The notes beneath the pieces are model-generated. The model ran no database searches and had not been told where the DNA came from. It saw only the letters and a program-made list of their open reading frames with translations. From an uncultured Eubacterium sp. (GTDB taxonomy: Bacteria; Bacillota; Clostridia; Lachnospirales; Lachnospiraceae), in assembly GCA_910579075.1 (NCBI GenBank), contig CAJTSV010000005.1, positions 54,244-78,479 of the forward strand: 24,236 nucleotides of DNA, in the 5' to 3' direction. Every line of letters begins with the position of its first letter. Position 1 is the stretch's first letter. Both the position numbers and the translations under genes were made by a program. Shown piece by piece: positions 15,067 to 23,112 of this stretch.

Positions 15067-15723
15067 ATGTATATCCATATCAACCGCCAGATATTATACT
15101 ATGACAAAACAGGAAACGGCTCCCCGCTGCTGCTGCTGCACGGGAACGGGGAAGACCATACGATTTTTGACCTTCTGATTCCCATGCTGGAGCAGCACTA
15201 TACGGTTTATGCCATTGACACAAGGGGGCACGGGGCAAGCAACCCGACCGATGATTACCATTATGAAGGCATGGCCGACGATATTGCAGAATTTATTACG
15301 TCCCTGGAAATCCCTGCGCCGGCCTTATACGGATTCAGCGACGGCGGCATTGTCGGACTGCTGCTGGCCCTTCATTACCCGGGCCTTTTGTCCAGGCTGA
15401 TGATAAGCGGTGCCAACCTGAACCCGCACGGCATGAAGTGGTCATTCCTGCGCAAAGCCAGGCAGCATTACAAAAAAACCGAAAGCCCGCTGGACAGGCT
15501 GATGATAGAAGAACCCGATATCCCGCCCGCAGGGCTTGCAGGCATCCGGATTCCCGTGCTTGTGCTTGCAGGCGAGCACGATATTATCAAAGCTTCCCAT
15601 ACAAAGCTTATCGCCCAGAGCCTTCCGGATTCGCAGCTGAAAATCCTTCCGGGCGAAGACCATGGCAGCTATATTATACACAGCAGCAAGCTGTATTCCC
15701 ATATCCGGGAATTTTTATCCTGA
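15067..15723 (+). CDS. Alpha/beta hydrolase fold protein
   Basis: A 218-residue cytosolic alpha/beta hydrolase, short for the family. The catalytic triad is readable: nucleophile S91 in GFSDGG, acid D172 in LAGEHD, and H199 in GEDHGSY. LLLLHGNGED (21-30) supplies the oxyanion hole, and DTRGHGAS (51-58) is the conserved strand-4 turn. Cap-domain residues are few (about 117-150), suggesting a small lid. The substrate cannot be told; esterase or a related hydrolase is likely. ATG 15067 is set by AAAGGA (15054-15059). It is a single-gene unit: own promoter, divergent from the response regulator, ended by a strong hairpin at 15736-15777. Confidence 0.87.
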   Translation: MYIHINRQILYYDKTGNGSPLLLLHGNGEDHTIFDLLIPMLEQHYTVYAIDTRGHGASNPTDDYHYEGMADDIAEFITSLEIPAPALYGFSDGGIVGLLLALHYPGLLSRLMISGANLNPHGMKWSFLRKARQHYKKTESPLDRLMIEEPDIPPAGLAGIRIPVLVLAGEHDIIKASHTKLIAQSLPDSQLKILPGEDHGSYIIHSSKLYSHIREFLS

Positions 15724-15735
15724 CTGCATGCATGA

Positions 15736-15777
15736 AAAAAGGGGCAGCCGCAGAAAAACATGCGGCTGCCCCTTTTT
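15736..15777. terminator. Bidirectional intrinsic terminator
   Basis: AAAAAGGGGCAGCCGCA (15736-15752) and TGCGGCTGCCCCTTTTT (15761-15777) pair perfectly (17 bp) around an 8-nt loop, with U-tracts on both strands. It ends the plus-strand hydrolase gene and the convergent minus-strand HPr-like gene. Confidence 0.93.
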
Positions 15778-15804
15778 CAAAACCAGTGTTACGGAAGCTT
15801 ATTT

Positions 15805-16071
15805 TTATGTACCCTGTTCTGCCTGATATTGAGCATCCTCTCTTAAAAAATCAATCAGCTTCTGGGCATCCTGTTCATTCTTGGCGACTAATTCCATCTG
15901 CGGCACGTCTCCGTTTGCAAACATGCGTGTCATTGACAAATACTGGCTTAACTTGGATTTCATGTTTAAGCAGTCACCCTCACCCGTAACAAGCTCCACA
16001 TTCATCGTGCAGCTGTCAATCACCTCAAACAGCTTACTTACCTGGTTTACTTTTTCTACTTTAATATTCAT
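15805..16071 (-). CDS. Small HPr-like protein lacking the phosphorylatable histidine
   Basis: An 88-residue protein with no signal peptide or membrane segment. By hand it aligns with the HPr fold. The position of HPr His15 (usual V-H-A-R-P) reads V8-N-Q-V-S, so the PTS phosphorylation histidine is missing. The region of the regulatory Ser46 (usual V-x-L-K-S) reads L35-N-M-K-S39, so that serine may be kept. The last helix (DAQKLIDFL) also matches HPr, and the tail is Gln/Glu-rich. It could be a Crh-like regulatory HPr or a diverged relative; without a structural search this stays tentative. The start is ATG 16071: AAGGAGA (16085-16079) stands 7 nt from it, while an in-frame TTG at 16077 would sit too close. 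Single-gene unit with strong promoter and terminator. Confidence 0.7.
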   Translation of the reverse strand: MNIKVEKVNQVSKLFEVIDSCTMNVELVTGEGDCLNMKSKLSQYLSMTRMFANGDVPQMELVAKNEQDAQKLIDFLREDAQYQAEQGT

Positions 16072-16099
16072 TTCCAAGTCTCCTTTCTTTCCTCAGAAA

Positions 16100-16130
16100 C
16101 AGCCGCAGGAAAGCATTCCCCTGCAGGCTG
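16100..16130 (-). other. Stem-loop in the 5' leader of the HPr-like gene
   Basis: On the minus strand CAGCC-T-GCAGG (16130-16120) pairs with CCTGC-GGCTG (16109-16100): ten base pairs with a one-base bulge and a 10-nt loop. It lies between the promoter and the ribosome binding site. No U-tract longer than three follows, so it is not a classic attenuator; an mRNA-stability role is possible. Confidence 0.45.
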
Positions 16131-16150
16131 CCCCTGTGGCTTTCCTGTCC

Positions 16151-16179
16151 AGTATACCAAGCAGATGCTGGTATTTCAA
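16151..16179 (-). promoter_or_regulatory. Promoter of the HPr-like gene
   Basis: TTGAAA (16179-16174), a 17-nt spacer and TATACT (16156-16151), preceded by TGG as extended -10. The match to sigma-A consensus is good. The rest of the gap to the ilvA stop (16180-16310) holds no recognisable gene or clear terminator. Confidence 0.7.
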
Positions 16180-16310
16180 GTAAATTTATGAATCTGTGCA
16201 AATATATTACTCCAGCGGTTAAATATCACAGCATCCTGCCTGCCCAGACCCCCATCTGCTGCGTCCGTCAGACCTGCAAAGCAGATTCTGCATGGATGTC
16301 TGCCTGGCGC

Positions 16311-17522
16311 TTAAAGGTTTGTCTGCACCAGCCTTGGATTGTACTGCAGCTTTTCGAGCGCTGCCATAATCTGGTTCTTATGCTCTGTCCCGAAGCTTTC
16401 CATTGTAATGCGCAGCTCCACCGCCGCGCTGCGGTTGGTGGTCACAAACTGGTTGTGCTCCAGCTTAATGACATTTCCCTGTTCTGCCGCAATCGCCTGT
16501 GCAACCTTGCAAAGCTCTCCCGGCTTATCCGGCAGGCGCACGGAAACGGTAAAGATGCGGTTGCGGAAAATCAGCCCCTGCTGGACAACCGAACTCATGG
16601 TAATGACGTCCATATTTCCGCCGCTTAATATGGCAGCAACGCGTTTTCCGGCCACGCCGATTTTTTTGAGCGCTGCCACGGTTAACAGCCCCGAATTTTC
16701 AACAATCATTTTATGGTTTTCGACCATATCCAGAAACGCCGTAATCAAATCGTCATCGGCCACGGTAACAATGCCATCCAGGTTTTTCTGGATATACGGA
16801 AATATCGTTTTTCCAGGCGTTTTGACAGCCGTGCCGTCCGCAATCGTGCTGACGCCCGGCAGCGTGACGACCTTTCCGGCTTCCACGGACGCCTGCATGC
16901 AGCTGGCCCCTTCCGGCTCAACCCCGATGACCTTGATTTTGGGATTTAACAGCTTGGCAAGCGTCGACACGCCGGCGGCAAGCCCGCCCCCGCCGACCGG
17001 AACGAGAATATACTCCACAAGCGGCAGCTCCTTAAAAATCTCCATGGCAATCGTGCCCTGCCCGGTCGCCACTGCAAGGTCATCAAACGGGTGCACAAAT
17101 GTGTAGCCGTGCTCCTCGGCAAGCCGGTACGCATACTCGCATGCTTCGTCATACACATCGCCATGCAGCACGACCTCGGCTCCGTAGCTTTTTGTGCGGT
17201 TGACTTTAATCAGCGGTGTTGTTGTCGGCATGACAATCACAGCCTTAACGCCGTACCTTTGTGCGGCATACGCCACGCCCTGTGCGTGGTTTCCGGCAGA
17301 CGCCGTTATCAGCCCCTTTTCCCGTTCCTCATCGGAAAGCGTGCTGATTTTGTAATAAGCGCCGCGCAGCTTATAAGCGCCTGTGTACTGCATGTTTTCC
17401 GGCTTTAAATATACCTTGTTGCCCGTATTGCCGCTGAAATAGTCACTGTATATCAGCTTTGTTTCCTGTATGACCTTTTTGACCCTTTCGCTCGCTTCTT
17501 CAAACTTATCCAGCGTTAACAT
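16311..17522 (-). CDS. ilvA: Threonine ammonia-lyase with one C-terminal ACT domain
   Basis: A 403-residue PLP enzyme converting L-threonine to 2-oxobutanoate and ammonia, either for isoleucine synthesis or threonine fermentation. K51 in GAYKLRGAYY is the PLP lysine. PVGGGGLAAGV is the phosphate-binding loop and SGGNMD lies near the end of the catalytic domain. Residues about 325-403 form a single ACT-like domain (FTVSVRLPDKPGELCKVAQ), as in the medium-length ilvA group, rather than the two ACT-like domains of E. coli IlvA. It is the last gene of the plsX-to-ilvA run; its ATG (17522) overlaps the ftsY stop by 7 nt, with GAGGA inside ftsY. Placement after ftsY has no obvious metabolic logic. 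Confidence 0.92.
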   Translation of the reverse strand: MLTLDKFEEASERVKKVIQETKLIYSDYFSGNTGNKVYLKPENMQYTGAYKLRGAYYKISTLSDEEREKGLITASAGNHAQGVAYAAQRYGVKAVIVMPTTTPLIKVNRTKSYGAEVVLHGDVYDEACEYAYRLAEEHGYTFVHPFDDLAVATGQGTIAMEIFKELPLVEYILVPVGGGGLAAGVSTLAKLLNPKIKVIGVEPEGASCMQASVEAGKVVTLPGVSTIADGTAVKTPGKTIFPYIQKNLDGIVTVADDDLITAFLDMVENHKMIVENSGLLTVAALKKIGVAGKRVAAILSGGNMDVITMSSVVQQGLIFRNRIFTVSVRLPDKPGELCKVAQAIAAEQGNVIKLEHNQFVTTNRSAAVELRITMESFGTEHKNQIMAALEKLQYNPRLVQTNL

Positions 17523-18472
17523 CTGTTTTCCTCACTTTCTGCATCTTCCGGCCTGTGGAACAGCGCATTGATAAACTGGTCTGCGTCAAATTTCTGCAGG
17601 TCGTCGATGGATTCCCCGACACCGATATATTTTACCGGAATGCCGAGCTCAGACTGGATTGCAACTGCAATGCCGCCTTTTGCCGTGCCGTCCATTTTGG
17701 TCAGCACGATTCCGGTAATATCTGCCACTTCGGAAAACTGCTTTGCCTGGTTTAAGGCATTCTGCCCGGTTGTCGCATCAAGCACAACGAGCGTCTCGCG
17801 GTATGCCTGTGCATATTCGCGCTCTAAAATCCGGTTGATTTTTTTCAGTTCTTCCATCAGGTTCTTTTTATTATGCAGCCTTCCTGCCGTATCGCATAAA
17901 AGCACATCAGCGTTTCTGGCTTTTGCTGCCGCCACCGCATCATAAACGACCGAAGCCGGGTCTGCGCCTTCCTGCCCGCCAATCATTTCCACGCCGGCCC
18001 GGCTGGCCCATTCCGACAGCTGGCCGCCGGCTGCTGCACGGAAGGTATCGGCAGCGCCGAGCACGACCTTTTTGCCCTGTTCCTTCAGCTTGCCCGCCAG
18101 CTTGCCGACCGTCGTTGTCTTGCCGACGCCGTTGACCCCGATAACGAGCACGACGGAGCATTCCTCCTCAAACCGGTAAGCCGTCTCCCCGGCCTGCATC
18201 TGCTCTTTCATGCTGTTTATCAAAAGCTCCCTGCAGGCAGCCGGATCTTTGATATGTTCTTCCTTCACACGGGCTTTCAGGTTTTCTATGATTTCCTGCG
18301 TGGCTTTTACGCCAAGGTCTCCCATAACCAGTATTTCTTCGATTTCTTCATAAAATTCATCATCTATCCTGGAAAATCCGCTGAACACCGCGTCGATGCC
18401 AGCCGCGATATTGTTTCTTGTTTTTGCAAGGCCGTCTGCAAGGCGCTTGAAAAAACCTTTTTTCTCTCCCAT
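17516..18472 (-). CDS. ftsY: Signal recognition particle receptor FtsY
   Basis: A 318-residue SRP GTPase that docks SRP-ribosome complexes to the membrane. N-terminal helical domain about 1-95; the long acidic A domain of E. coli is absent, as is normal for Firmicutes. GTPase motifs: G1 GVNGVGKT (112-119), DTFRAAA (about 142), DTAGRLHN (about 194), TKMDGTAKGG (about 258), and the closing GVGESIDDLQKFD. The segment after DTFRAAA is GGQLSEW, whereas relatives usually have a hydrophobic residue then Glu before QL. It starts 17 nt after smc behind AAAGGA. The partner gene ffh is not in this window. Confidence 0.96.
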   Translation of the reverse strand: MGEKKGFFKRLADGLAKTRNNIAAGIDAVFSGFSRIDDEFYEEIEEILVMGDLGVKATQEIIENLKARVKEEHIKDPAACRELLINSMKEQMQAGETAYRFEEECSVVLVIGVNGVGKTTTVGKLAGKLKEQGKKVVLGAADTFRAAAGGQLSEWASRAGVEMIGGQEGADPASVVYDAVAAAKARNADVLLCDTAGRLHNKKNLMEELKKINRILEREYAQAYRETLVVLDATTGQNALNQAKQFSEVADITGIVLTKMDGTAKGGIAVAIQSELGIPVKYIGVGESIDDLQKFDADQFINALFHRPEDAESEENRC

Positions 18473-18489
18473 ATTGCCAATCCTTTCTG

Positions 18490-21400
18490 CTACTTCAAAT
18501 CACTCTCAATCAGGCTTACCGACACGAGGGCCGACACGCCCTTCTCCTGCATGGTAATCCCATACAGGCGGTCTGCTGCCGTCATTGTGCCCCTTCTGTG
18601 GGTAATCACGATAAACTGTGTATTTTTCGTCAGTTTATGTAAATATTTTGCAAAACGGTTTACGTTGCTGTCATCCAGCGCCGCCTCTATCTCATCCAGA
18701 AGGCAGAACGGAGAAGGCTTTAGGTTCTGGATGGCAAACAGCAGCGCAATTGCAGTCAGGGATTTTTCCCCGCCGGATAACTGCATCATATTCTGCAGCT
18801 TTTTGCCCGGGGGATGTGCGATAATGCGGATGCCGCATTCTAAGATGTCTTCTTCCTCAGACAGCTCCAGCGTCCCCCTGCCGCCGCCGAACAGCTGCTT
18901 GAATGCCTTGTCAAATTCCCGCTGGATTTCTGCAAATTTTTCCGCAAACTGCCTGCGCATGCCGGTGTCCAGCTCCTCGATAATTCCAAGCAGCGTCTGC
19001 TCGGCCTGTATCAGGTCATCGTGCTGGGTTTTCAAAAAAACGTAGCGCCCGGACACTTCTTTGTATTCCTCAATGGCATTGACGTTGACAGCCCCAAGTT
19101 TTCGCAGCTCGTCCTTTGCCTGTGCAATCAGCTGCTTTGTTTTCGCTGCATCCTGATACTGCTCGTCCTTATACTGTGCAGCCTGGTGCGGCGTCAGCTC
19201 GTATTCCGTCCACATATAATCTGTCTGGGACTCGCCTGCTTCCTCGAGTTTTTCCTTCTGGCTGCCAAGGCGGAATTTTTCCTTATCCAGCCTGCTTTTG
19301 TGTTCGGATAATTCCTCGCGCTTTTGGAAAAAGCCCTTCTGCTCCGCGGCCATCCTGCTTTTGGATGCCAGCTTTTCTTCCAGCTCTTTTGCAAGGCGGC
19401 TTTCTGCCCCGCCTTCCTTTTCTGCCTCAGCCCGCAGCTTTTCTATTTCCTGTTCCTTTAATATGACATCCTCATCTGCCTGCCTGGCCCCGTTTTGAAG
19501 CTCTGCCAGCTCCCTGTCCAGCTTTTCTAACTCTCCGTCAATGCGCGTCAGGTTTTCCTCGATAAATTCCGCTTTCTGGGAAAAATTTGCTTCTTCCAGC
19601 TGAATCCCGGACAGCTCGCCGGATGCCTGCTGTTCTTCTGCCTGCTGTGCGTCCAGCTCCTTCTGGGCATCTGCGGTCTGTGTATTTATCTGCTGCTCGC
19701 GCTGTGCCAGGATGCCAAGCTGTTCTTCTGCCTGCTCCAGCTGTTTTCTGATATGCTCCCTGTGCTGTTCCAGCTCCCTGGTTTCTTCTGCCAGCGAAGC
19801 GGCTGCCTTCTCGCCCTCAGACTTTTGTTCCAGCGCGCGTTCTAAATTCATTCCTGCCGTATTCTGCTGCAGGACGGCTTCCTGCCCGGCAGCCTGAATC
19901 TGTTCCTGCTCCTTTTTCAGCTTTTTTAAGGCAGACTGGATATCCTGCAGCTGGCGCTGCAGGCGGCTGCGGCTGTCTGCAAGCTCCTTCAGCCTGCTTT
20001 GCGCCTCATCGATTTCACGCCTGCGGCCAAGCAGATTGCTGCTGCTGCGGAACGCACCGCCCGAAATCGAGCCACCCGGGCTTAAATGCTCCCCTTCCAG
20101 CGTCACGATATGCAGGGAATAGCGAAACTCCCTGGCCAGGGCAACCGCATGGTCGATATGGTCTGCCACGATAACCCGGCCTAACAGATAGGAAACCACG
20201 CCCTCATAAGCCGGGTCTGTGCGCACAAGTGAGCTGGCTGTCCCGATGACGCCCTCAAAGGAAAGCGCGCGTTCGTTCCGGCTGAGATTCCCGGCACGGA
20301 CACTCGTAAGCGGCAGGAACGTGGCACGGCCGTATTTATGCTCTTTTAAAAACTGCACCATCCTTTTGGCTGTTTCCTCGTCCTTTGTGACAATATTCTG
20401 GATGCTGCCGCCGAGTGCTGTTTCAATGGCAGTCTCATACTTCTTATCGGTCTGTATCAGGTCGGCAACGACGCCGTGAATGCCTGGCTCATCCTGTTTT
20501 TTTTCCATAATGCGCCGGATGCTGTTTCCATAGCCGTCATAGCGTTCTGCGATATTGCGCAGTGTTTCCAGGCGGGACTGGTTTTTGTGAAATTCCGTCA
20601 TATCCTGTTCCAGCTGTGCCTGTGCTTCCTGCTGCCTGTGCTTTTGTTCCTGCTGCCTGCTGTAATTTTCCGCTTCCTGTGTCCGCAGCTGCTCCATGCG
20701 TGCATGCAGTCCTTCCAGCTCCTGTTCATATTTCAGGATGACAGCTTCCAGGTCCGCTTCCTCGCTTTTGCGCCGCAGCTTTTTCTGATTGAGCTGGGCC
20801 GTGCGGATATTTGCCTGCTCCAGCATCATGTCAAAGCGCTGCTTTTCGCCCTTGACCGAGCCTTTTTTATTTAGCAGCCCGATAATTTCATTTTTCCCAT
20901 ATTCGATTTTTTCCTGACAGGCCAAAATGCGCTGCCTGACTGCGGCAAGGCGTTCTTTTGCAGCAGCCTGCCTTTGTGCAATTTCGCTGCGCTGTGCATC
21001 CAGGCCGTTTTTAACCTGCTCATATTCTGCCCTGCCCGCTGCCCGCTGCGCCTTGTCTTTTTCAATGGCTTCCCTGCGGCTGGCATAATGCTCCCTGGAC
21101 ATTTTTGCTGAATGAATCTGTTCGTATAAAACATTAACCTCTCCTTCCAGCTTTCCTTTGCATACCGCAGCATGCTGAATGGCATCCCGCACCTGTGTAA
21201 TCTGTGCTTCCATCTGTTCTAAGTCCCGGGAGAGGGTTTCATATCCGCCGCGGGCCCGTTCGAACTGCCGGCTGGCCTGTGCAAGCTGCTCGTCGGCAAT
21301 GCTGTATTTTTCCGACAGCTCTTTCAGCTGCTGCTGCCTGCGTTCCATATCCAGCAGAAACAGGTTGACTTCAAACAGCCGGAGTTCTTCTTTTTTTCGG

Positions 21401-22047
21401 ATATATATTTTTGCTTTTTCTGCCTGGCGTTCCAGGGGAGCGACCTGGCGTTCCAGCTCGGTTAAAATATCATGGATGCGCACCAGGTTTTCCCGCTCAT
21501 GCTCCAGTTTTTTCTGTGCCGCGGTTTTACGGCGCTTGAATTTGACAATGCCTGCCGCTTCGTCAAACAGCTCCCGGCGTTCTTCCGGCCTGCCGCTTAA
21601 TATCCGCTCTATCTGGCCCTGACCGATAATCGAATAGCCTTCCTTGCCGATTCCGGTATCGTAAAACAGCTCCGACACGTCTTTTAAGCGGCAGGCGCTT
21701 CCGTTTAAAAGATACTCACTCTCCCCGGAACGGTATACGCGCCTTGCCACGGTCACTTCTTCATAATCCACCGGCAGCATATGGTCGGTATTATCGAGTG
21801 TAATGGCCACATACGCATAACTGACCGGCCTGCGGTTTTCCGTGCCGGCAAATATGACGTCCTGCATGCTCGAGCCGCGCAGCTGCTTTGCACTCTGCTC
21901 GCCCAGCACCCACCGGACAGCGTCTGCGACATTGCTCTTGCCGCTCCCGTTCGGGCCGACAATTCCCGTAATGCCGTTGTGGAAATCAAACACGATTTTA
22001 TTTGCGAAAGACTTAAAGCCATGCACCTCAATACTTTTTAAATACAT
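18490..22047 (-). CDS. smc: Chromosome segregation protein SMC
   Basis: A 1185-residue bacterial SMC, full length. Walker A GPNGSGKS at 31-38; long Gln/Glu/Lys/Arg-rich coiled coils at about 170-500 and 690-1010; hinge around 515-680 (GVVADLIQTDKKYETAIETALGG, GGSISGGAFR). ABC signature LSGGEKS at about 1090 and Walker B FCLLDEIEAALDD at about 1114. It acts as the dimeric ATPase of the SMC-ScpA-ScpB condensin that organises the nucleoid. It follows rnc after 12 nt, with GGAGGATG just upstream of ATG 22047, and precedes ftsY by 17 nt, the order known from Bacillus subtilis. Confidence 0.97.
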   Translation of the reverse strand: MYLKSIEVHGFKSFANKIVFDFHNGITGIVGPNGSGKSNVADAVRWVLGEQSAKQLRGSSMQDVIFAGTENRRPVSYAYVAITLDNTDHMLPVDYEEVTVARRVYRSGESEYLLNGSACRLKDVSELFYDTGIGKEGYSIIGQGQIERILSGRPEERRELFDEAAGIVKFKRRKTAAQKKLEHERENLVRIHDILTELERQVAPLERQAEKAKIYIRKKEELRLFEVNLFLLDMERRQQQLKELSEKYSIADEQLAQASRQFERARGGYETLSRDLEQMEAQITQVRDAIQHAAVCKGKLEGEVNVLYEQIHSAKMSREHYASRREAIEKDKAQRAAGRAEYEQVKNGLDAQRSEIAQRQAAAKERLAAVRQRILACQEKIEYGKNEIIGLLNKKGSVKGEKQRFDMMLEQANIRTAQLNQKKLRRKSEEADLEAVILKYEQELEGLHARMEQLRTQEAENYSRQQEQKHRQQEAQAQLEQDMTEFHKNQSRLETLRNIAERYDGYGNSIRRIMEKKQDEPGIHGVVADLIQTDKKYETAIETALGGSIQNIVTKDEETAKRMVQFLKEHKYGRATFLPLTSVRAGNLSRNERALSFEGVIGTASSLVRTDPAYEGVVSYLLGRVIVADHIDHAVALAREFRYSLHIVTLEGEHLSPGGSISGGAFRSSSNLLGRRREIDEAQSRLKELADSRSRLQRQLQDIQSALKKLKKEQEQIQAAGQEAVLQQNTAGMNLERALEQKSEGEKAAASLAEETRELEQHREHIRKQLEQAEEQLGILAQREQQINTQTADAQKELDAQQAEEQQASGELSGIQLEEANFSQKAEFIEENLTRIDGELEKLDRELAELQNGARQADEDVILKEQEIEKLRAEAEKEGGAESRLAKELEEKLASKSRMAAEQKGFFQKREELSEHKSRLDKEKFRLGSQKEKLEEAGESQTDYMWTEYELTPHQAAQYKDEQYQDAAKTKQLIAQAKDELRKLGAVNVNAIEEYKEVSGRYVFLKTQHDDLIQAEQTLLGIIEELDTGMRRQFAEKFAEIQREFDKAFKQLFGGGRGTLELSEEEDILECGIRIIAHPPGKKLQNMMQLSGGEKSLTAIALLFAIQNLKPSPFCLLDEIEAALDDSNVNRFAKYLHKLTKNTQFIVITHRRGTMTAADRLYGITMQEKGVSALVSVSLIESDLK

Positions 22048-22059
22048 CGCATCCTCCGC

Positions 22060-22743
22060 TTACGTTTCCTGCATCTGCACAAGGGCCAGGTATGCTGCTT
22101 CCTGCTCGGCCGCTTTTTTTGTATGGCCTGACCCGGTGCTGACCGGCTTTCCGCCGATAGACAGCTCTACGGTAAACAGCTTTGCATGGTCCGGGCCGCT
22201 TTCCGCTATCAGGCCATATTCCATTGCGCCCATATTCTGCCCCTGGACGACCTCCTGCAAGATAGTCTTGCTATCATAAAAGAGCTGCTTATGCGCAATG
22301 TCCGTCAGTATATATTTCAGGACAAACTCTTTCGCACTAGCAAAACCACCATCCAGATAAATTGCCCCGATTACCGCTTCCAGGGCATCGGAAAGAATCG
22401 AGCTGCGCTGCCTTCCCCCGGTATGCTCCTCGCCTTTTCCAAGCAGCAGGTAATCGCCCAGACGCATTTCTTTTGTACAGTATGCAAGTGTCTGCTCGCA
22501 GACAAGGCTGGCCCGCATTTTGGTCAGTTCTCCTTCCGGCAGGTCCGGAAAATGATGGTACAGGTATTCGCTTGTAATAATCTCCAATACCGCATCCCCC
22601 AGAAATTCCAGGCGCTCATTGTCCGAATGCTTTTTCATTCGCTTTTCATTTGCATAAGAGCTGTGCGTCAGTGCCTGCAGCAGCAGCCCGTCCTGCTTAA
22701 AATCATAGTCTATGACATATTGAAATTCCAGCTGCTTTCTCAT
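22060..22743 (-). CDS. rnc: Ribonuclease III
   Basis: A 227-residue double-strand-specific endoribonuclease for rRNA and mRNA processing. Catalytic domain: signature NERLEFLGDAVL with E43, E46 and D50, plus D119 and E122 in SDALEAVIGAIYLDGG. The double-stranded RNA-binding domain covers about 157-227 (TILQEVVQGQ to GSGHTKKAAEQEAAYLAL). Length is normal. ATG 22743 follows GAGGAGA. It is separated from acpP by about 93 nt containing a stem-loop (22767-22808), which may relate to autoregulation or processing. smc follows after 12 nt. Confidence 0.97.
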   Translation of the reverse strand: MRKQLEFQYVIDYDFKQDGLLLQALTHSSYANEKRMKKHSDNERLEFLGDAVLEIITSEYLYHHFPDLPEGELTKMRASLVCEQTLAYCTKEMRLGDYLLLGKGEEHTGGRQRSSILSDALEAVIGAIYLDGGFASAKEFVLKYILTDIAHKQLFYDSKTILQEVVQGQNMGAMEYGLIAESGPDHAKLFTVELSIGGKPVSTGSGHTKKAAEQEAAYLALVQMQET

Positions 22744-22766
22744 ATTTCTCCTCTTTCTGAAACTGC

Positions 22767-22808
22767 AAGGGTGTTTTAAAACAGCTGTGCCCGTCTCAAA
22801 ACACCCTT
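22767..22808. other. Stem-loop between acpP and rnc
   Basis: AAGGGTGTTTT (22767-22777) and AAAACACCCTT (22798-22808) form a perfect 11-bp inverted repeat with a 20-nt loop. A run of five T follows on the plus strand, while on the minus strand, the direction of transcription, only two T follow the stem. It therefore looks like a processing or stabilising hairpin, or a weak terminator, within the acpP-rnc transcript. Confidence 0.55.
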
Positions 22809-22836
22809 TTTGTGCGTTTCATCTTTCTGTCACGCA

Positions 22837-23067
22837 TTAATTCAATGCATTTTTAATCTGCTCTACGGCATCGCCGACCGTAGCAATCTTTTCTGCTTCT
22901 TCGTTGGCAATTTCGATATCAAATTCTTCTTCCATGCCCATGATAATCTGGAAAATGTCCAGAGAATCAGCGCCAAGGTCATCTACAAAAGTAGTTTCCA
23001 TTGTGATTTCTTCTTCATCCACGTTTAATACTTCTGCAATGATTTTTTTGATTTTCTCGAATTCCAT
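22837..23067 (-). CDS. acpP: Acyl carrier protein
   Basis: A 76-residue acidic acyl carrier protein. The phosphopantetheine serine is S35 in LGADSLD; helix II continues IFQIIMGMEEEFDIEI, matching the ACP recognition helix. It carries growing acyl chains in fatty-acid synthesis and supplies acyl-ACP to PlsX, encoded 45 nt upstream. The start is ATG 23067, placed 11 nt after AAGGAGG (23085-23079); an in-frame GTG at 23091 lies upstream of that ribosome site and is rejected. No separate promoter is obvious, so cotranscription with plsX is likely. Confidence 0.95.
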   Translation of the reverse strand: MEFEKIKKIIAEVLNVDEEEITMETTFVDDLGADSLDIFQIIMGMEEEFDIEIANEEAEKIATVGDAVEQIKNALN

Positions 23068-23112
23068 AACGGCTCTTTCCTCCTTTATCACTATGCTCTC
23101 TATGGACTTCCA

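Noticed and set aside
15438..15989. 183-codon plus-strand open frame
   Set aside because: Out of frame in the alpha/beta hydrolase gene and running through the strong bidirectional terminator.
16339..17106. 255-codon plus-strand open frame
   Set aside because: Antisense to ilvA, which has clear catalytic motifs; no ribosome binding site and a composition typical of a reverse-strand shadow.
18254..19045. 263-codon plus-strand open frame
   Set aside because: Lies antisense to ftsY and smc; low-complexity serine/phenylalanine runs are the mirror of smc coding sequence.
19300..21500. Repeated CAGCTC/CTGCTC-rich segments
   Set aside because: They reflect Gln/Glu/Leu-rich heptads of the SMC coiled coil, not a DNA repeat element.
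23068..23091. GTG start extending the acyl carrier protein by eight codons
   Set aside because: The ribosome binding site lies inside the extension, and the family N terminus begins at ATG 23067.
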